64,000 nucleotides of DNA from Gemmatimonadota bacterium. Its GTDB lineage: Bacteria; Gemmatimonadota; Gemmatimonadetes; Gemmatimonadales; GWC2-71-9. Made by a program: the position numbers and the translations under genes. Each line of letters opens with the position of its first letter. The stretch's first letter is position 1. Below are positions 60,842 to 64,000 of the stretch, in pieces. The notes under the pieces are model-generated. The model made no database searches. It was not told the origin of the DNA and worked only from the letters and a program-made list of their open reading frames with translations. The stretch lies in NCBI GenBank assembly GCA_016720805.1, contig JADKJZ010000014.1, positions 806,001 to 870,000 on the forward strand. The letters are read 5' to 3'.

Positions 60842-61915
60842 TCATCCAGCGGAGGCGATCACGCCGCCGCCCAGGACGCGCTGCGTGGCGTCGTAGAGAA
60901 CGCCCGACTGCCCCGGGGCAATTGCCCGGACCGGGATGTCGAGATCAAGCGTGAGCACCCCACCCTCCGAGGCGCGTACCTCCGCTGGGACGGCCTCGGC
61001 GCGGTAGCGCAGCTGCGCCCAGCACCTGTCGCCTACCGCCAACGGCTCGGCGAGCCAGTTGAGCTCCTCCAGCGTGACGGCGTGGCCCATCAGCTCATCG
61101 GCCTCGCCGACGACCACTTCGCGGCTGTCGGGACGGATCCCCACCACATACAGCGGCAGCGAGCGCCCACCCGGAAGGCCGCGCCGCTGACCAATGGTGT
61201 AGCGTGCGAAGCCGTCGTGCTCGCCCACCACTTCACCGCTCGTGGTGACGAGCGGCCCCGCCTGCAATGCCGGCGCGTCCGCGGGGAGTCGCTGCTCGAG
61301 GACGCCGACGTAGTTGTCGTCGGGGACGAAACAGATCTCGACGCTCTCGGGATTGTCGGCGGTCTCGAGCTCGAGGGCCCGGGCACGCGCGCGCGTCTCC
61401 GCCTTGGTGAGCTCGCCCACCGGCGTGAGCATCCGCGCCACCACCGCCTTGTCGATCCCCCAGAGGAAGTAGCTCTGGTCCTTGTTCCGATCGGTGCCGC
61501 GATACAGCGCACCATCACGGGCGTTGGCGTAGTGGCCCGTGGCGATCGCGTCACAGCCGAGCGAATCGGCGTGGGCCAGCAGGTCGCGGAACTTGGTGAA
61601 CGAGTTGCAGCGGACGCAGGGAATCGGCGTGCGGCCGCGCGCGTACTCGTCGACGAAGTTGTCGATCACCCGCTCCGAGAAGCGGTCCTCGAGATTGAGG
61701 ACGTAATGCGGAATGCCGAGGCGGTGGGCCACGGCGCGCGCATCGTTGATCGAATCGAGGGAACAGCAGGGGCGGTCGGGGACATCGTCGCCGTAGCAGA
61801 AGAGCTTCATCGTCGCGCCAATGACTTCGTAGCCCTGCTCGACGAGCAGTGCCGCGGCCAGCGACGAATCCACCCCGCCGCTCATGGCGACGAGGACCTT
61901 CCGCACGCTAGCCAC
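60842..61915 (-). CDS. mnmA: tRNA-specific 2-thiouridylase MnmA
   Basis: MnmA puts sulfur on U34 of Lys, Glu and Gln tRNAs. The 357-aa protein has the ATP-binding P-loop AMSGGVDSSLAA, the catalytic cysteines in PCVRCN and VEICFVPDDNYV, and the tRNA-contact region KDQSYFLWG. The GTG start overlaps the cysteine desulfurase stop by 8 nt. That is functionally apt because the desulfurase supplies the persulfide sulfur. Confidence 0.97.
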   Translation of the reverse strand: MASVRKVLVAMSGGVDSSLAAALLVEQGYEVIGATMKLFCYGDDVPDRPCCSLDSINDARAVAHRLGIPHYVLNLEDRFSERVIDNFVDEYARGRTPIPCVRCNSFTKFRDLLAHADSLGCDAIATGHYANARDGALYRGTDRNKDQSYFLWGIDKAVVARMLTPVGELTKAETRARARALELETADNPESVEICFVPDDNYVGVLEQRLPADAPALQAGPLVTTSGEVVGEHDGFARYTIGQRRGLPGGRSLPLYVVGIRPDSREVVVGEADELMGHAVTLEELNWLAEPLAVGDRCWAQLRYRAEAVPAEVRASEGGVLTLDLDIPVRAIAPGQSGVLYDATQRVLGGGVIASAG

Positions 61916-63077
61916 GGCCGAGGGCAGCTCCCAATCGTCGGACCCGTTCCACGACGCCCGGGAGGACCTCGACGGCGCGATCGATGTCGGCCGCGGTGGA
62001 TTCGTGACCCAGCGAGAAGCGGATGGTGCCCAGGGCGAGGCCGCGCTCGACGCCCATCGCGGTCAGCACGTGCGACGGCTCGACCGCCCCGGTCGAACAG
62101 GCCGAGCCGCCCGAACAGGCGACACCCGCCAGGTCGAGGTGCATCAGCATCGCCTCGGCCTCGGCGCCCGGAATGGCGATCGAGAGGACGTGCGGGGCGC
62201 GCTCGACACCGGCGGCATGCACCACCAGGTCGGGGATCGCGACCTGCAGCCGCTCGGCGAGGTTGTCGCGCAGGGCGCGGACGTGGGCCACGTGCGCGTC
62301 GAGCTCCTGCCGCGCCAGCAACGCCGCCCGGCCGAGCGCCACCGCGCCGGCGACGTTCTCGGTCCCGGGGCGGATCCCGTACTGCTGGCCGCCGCCATGG
62401 ATGAGCGCGTCGACGATGTGACGATCGCGCACGATGAGAGCGCCGATGCCCTTCGGCGCGCCGAGCTTGTGGCCGGAGATGGAGAGGAGGGAACAGCCGA
62501 CGTCGTCGAGGACGATCGGCAGCTTGCCGAACGACTGTACGGCGTCGCTGTGCAGCGGGACGCCGGCCGCACGACATCGCGCGCCGATTTCGGCCATCGG
62601 CTGCACCGTGCCGACTTCGTTGTTGACCCACATCACGGAGACCAGCGAGGGGCCCTCGGCGAGCGCGGCATCGAGTGCGTCAAGCCGGACCCGTCCGTTG
62701 TGATCGACCGGGAGGATCGTCTCACGGCCACCCATCGACACCACGACATGCGCGGCGGCGAGGATGGCCTTGTGTTCGATCGCGGAGGTCACGACGTGCA
62801 TCGCCTTGCCGGCGCGGCTGGCGGCATGCGCGGCACCGATCACGGCGAGGTTGTCGGCCTCGGTCCCGCCCGAGGTGAAGATCACCTGGTTCGGTTCGAC
62901 GCCGAGCGCTTCACCGACTTCGCGCTTCGCCATTTCGAGACCGGCCTTGGCGGCCCGACCGAAGCGGTGTGACGACGAGGGATTGCCCCACGACGCGTTG
63001 AAGAAGGGGAGCATCGCCTCAAGCACCTCAGGGCGCACGGGCGTGGTCGCGGCGTGGTCAAAGTAGACAGGTTCCAT
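61908..63077 (-). CDS. Cysteine desulfurase (IscS/NifS family)
   Basis: This PLP enzyme takes sulfur from cysteine for tRNA thiolation and Fe-S clusters. The 389-aa protein has the PLP Lys in SLLSISGHKLGAPKG, the N-terminal block PVYFDHAATTPVRPEV, the aspartate region LHSDAVQSFGKLP and the active Cys loop ACSGGSACSTG. The start at 63077 is set by the standard N-terminus; a TAGATT element lies 7 nt upstream with no ribosome site, suggesting a leaderless message. A longer frame to 63521 is antisense to bshB1's frame neighbours and is rejected. Confidence 0.95.
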   Translation of the reverse strand: MEPVYFDHAATTPVRPEVLEAMLPFFNASWGNPSSSHRFGRAAKAGLEMAKREVGEALGVEPNQVIFTSGGTEADNLAVIGAAHAASRAGKAMHVVTSAIEHKAILAAAHVVVSMGGRETILPVDHNGRVRLDALDAALAEGPSLVSVMWVNNEVGTVQPMAEIGARCRAAGVPLHSDAVQSFGKLPIVLDDVGCSLLSISGHKLGAPKGIGALIVRDRHIVDALIHGGGQQYGIRPGTENVAGAVALGRAALLARQELDAHVAHVRALRDNLAERLQVAIPDLVVHAAGVERAPHVLSIAIPGAEAEAMLMHLDLAGVACSGGSACSTGAVEPSHVLTAMGVERGLALGTIRFSLGHESTAADIDRAVEVLPGVVERVRRLGAALGRG

Positions 63078-63084
63078 GGGCCCA

Positions 63085-63090
63085 AATCTA
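63085..63090 (-). promoter_or_regulatory. Putative -10 element TAGATT, leaderless start of the desulfurase gene
   Basis: TAGATT on the minus strand is 7 nt before the ATG at 63077. It is the fourth case in the window of this element directly abutting a start codon. Confidence 0.5.
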
Positions 63091-63124
63091 GTCAGGGCAC
63101 GGAGTTGCGGAACCGTCAGCAGGG

Positions 63125-63154
63125 CGGGCATCCCGCAATGATGCGGGCTGCCCG
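63125..63154 (-). terminator. Hairpin between bshB1 and the desulfurase gene
   Basis: CGGGCA and TGCCCG plus inner CCCGCA and TGCGGG form a 12-bp stem with one mismatch and loop ATGA. It lies 57 nt after the bshB1 stop and before the next promoter, as expected for a terminator, though without a T-run. Confidence 0.45.
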
Positions 63155-63211
63155 AATCGGCGTAAAGGGTTGTGGAGTTAGGAGTTACCGGATTGGTACG
63201 CGGCGGTGACG

Positions 63212-63931
63212 TTACAGCGAGGCGACGCCCAGCCGGGTGATGTCGTCCACCGCCATGGTCTCGGCGGTCCAGAACGGCTCCCCGTAGGCTGCCCGGATCA
63301 GCGAGCCGGCGTGGGCATCCTGGGTGCGGATCAGGTCGAGGATCGGCTGCCCGGTCGGGTAGAGCTCGCCGGCCTGGATCGTGTCGGCGGTGAACTGCGA
63401 GGCGTAGCACGCCACCGCCTTCAGCTTCCGTTCGAAGTGCGCCGAGGTGTCGACGACGAAGCTCGGCTTCACGGCGTCTTCGCGGTAGGCAAATGCGTAG
63501 ACCACCTTCAGCGGCTTCCACGGCTCGCCGTCAGCGGGGTAGTTCTTGAGCCCCGAGAGGAAACAGGCGTCGCGAATCAGTTCGGAGGCGACGCGATGGT
63601 CCGGGTGCCGACCGACGGGGTAGGGGAGGATGAGCGTGCGCGGCTTGAGGCGGCGGAGCTGCTCGACCACCACGCGGCGCATCGCGTCGGAGTTCTCGAG
63701 GTGGCCATCGGGCAATCCGGCGTTGGTGCGTGCGGTCACGCCGAGCACCAGCGACGCGGCGGCAGCCTCGCGGGCGCGGATCTCCGCGTTGCCACGCGAG
63801 CCCATCTCGCCGTGGGTCAGATCGAGAATCCCGACGCGGCGGCCGGCATCCACGGCCTTGGCCAGGGTTCCCCCGGCGAGGAGTTCGGCATCATCCGGGT
63901 GGGCGACGGCGGCAAGGAGATCAAGGGGCAT
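63212..63931 (-). CDS. bshB1: Bacillithiol biosynthesis deacetylase BshB1
   Basis: BshB1-type enzymes are zinc amidases that deacetylate GlcNAc-malate in bacillithiol synthesis. The 239-aa protein has the LmbE-family metal motif AHPDDAEL, DLTHGEMGSRGN, the PVGRHPDHRVAS block and the typical end region QAGELYPTGQPILDLI. Related mycothiol-type or other LmbE deacetylases are possible but the sequence fits BshB1 best. It suggests that the organism uses bacillithiol as a low-molecular-weight thiol, to be confirmed by finding bshA and bshC elsewhere. Confidence 0.9.
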   Translation of the reverse strand: MPLDLLAAVAHPDDAELLAGGTLAKAVDAGRRVGILDLTHGEMGSRGNAEIRAREAAAASLVLGVTARTNAGLPDGHLENSDAMRRVVVEQLRRLKPRTLILPYPVGRHPDHRVASELIRDACFLSGLKNYPADGEPWKPLKVVYAFAYREDAVKPSFVVDTSAHFERKLKAVACYASQFTADTIQAGELYPTGQPILDLIRTQDAHAGSLIRAAYGEPFWTAETMAVDDITRLGVASL

Positions 63932-63962
63932 AACACATCCGTGATGTGGGTGTCGCGTCGTG

Positions 63963-64000
63963 ATCGCGGTGTCACCGCGATGTACGGTGTAGGGGCGCAG
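63963..64000. repeat. Inverted repeat plus truncated GTAGGGGCG palindrome at the right edge
   Basis: ATCGCGG and CCGCGAT pair across TGTCA (63963-63981). At 63989 the first 12 bases of the dispersed palindrome begin and run off the window. Confidence 0.6.

Overview
The window is about 64 kb of GC-rich, gene-dense bacterial chromosome, probably from a Gemmatimonadota or a close relative. That placement is an inference. It rests on three tandem GWxTD-domain secreted proteins, a long-form class II aldolase, B12-dependent ribonucleotide reductase, an MglA/MglB pair, a bacillithiol-type deacetylase, many secreted Ig-like or lipoprotein genes and a promoter element TAnnTT. No phage, IS element, CRISPR array, tRNA or rRNA was found. 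One structural RNA, the SRP RNA, lies just upstream of dnaX.

Layout. 0-3 kb: cell-wall recycling (murQ, partial, and anmK) and a PP2C phosphatase. 3.1-12.3 kb: a coupled operon of an N-acetylmuramoyl-L-alanine amidase, three GWxTD/TPR paralogues (the third with a late frameshift) and a gamma-carbonic-anhydrase-like protein. 12.5-16.6 kb: nrdJ and a MATE transporter. 16.6-25.7 kb: a Kdp potassium locus (28-aa micropeptide, kdpF, A, B, C, an outer-membrane barrel, kdpD, kdpE) in which kdpD carries three frameshifts. 25.7-31.2 kb: an NTF2-like protein, a small protein, ispG, a lipoprotein and a CcdA/TlpA/peroxiredoxin-like operon. 31.5-36.2 kb: a frameshift-rich stretch (Ig-like lipoprotein, four-helix-bundle protein, pgi) studded with heptamer repeats. 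36.3-40.5 kb: a metallo-hydrolase, pyk and fba, with a DnaA-box-like cluster between the divergent pyk and fba. 40.6-46.5 kb: YtxH, YihY, an Ig-fused serine hydrolase and an M14 peptidase. 46.6-54.6 kb: ffs, dnaX, ybaB, recR, a small membrane protein, mglB, mglA, pgsA, cinA, grpE and dnaJ. 54.7-58.5 kb: an accessory stretch with a possible regulator carrying a (TCCC)10 repeat, a six-cysteine secreted peptide, a beta-propeller lipoprotein and a DsbA-like oxidoreductase. 58.7-64 kb: ppk1, mnmA, a cysteine desulfurase and bshB1.

Genes in most operons overlap by ATGA or GTGA, so translation is probably coupled. Recurring non-coding features are a TAnnTT element that sits 6-7 nt before several start codons (suggesting leaderless mRNAs) and 6 nt before the SRP RNA, a GATGATN heptamer satellite often touching stop codons, and a dispersed GTAGGGGCG palindrome.

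The best candidates for something new are the cysteine-rich peptide cassette at 55.4-58.5 kb, the triple GWxTD operon, the DnaA-box-like region at 38.7-39.0 kb and the heptamer satellites. Several genes carry single-base frameshifts with codon use intact on both sides, clustered at 33-35 kb, so consensus errors must be excluded before any gene is called dead.
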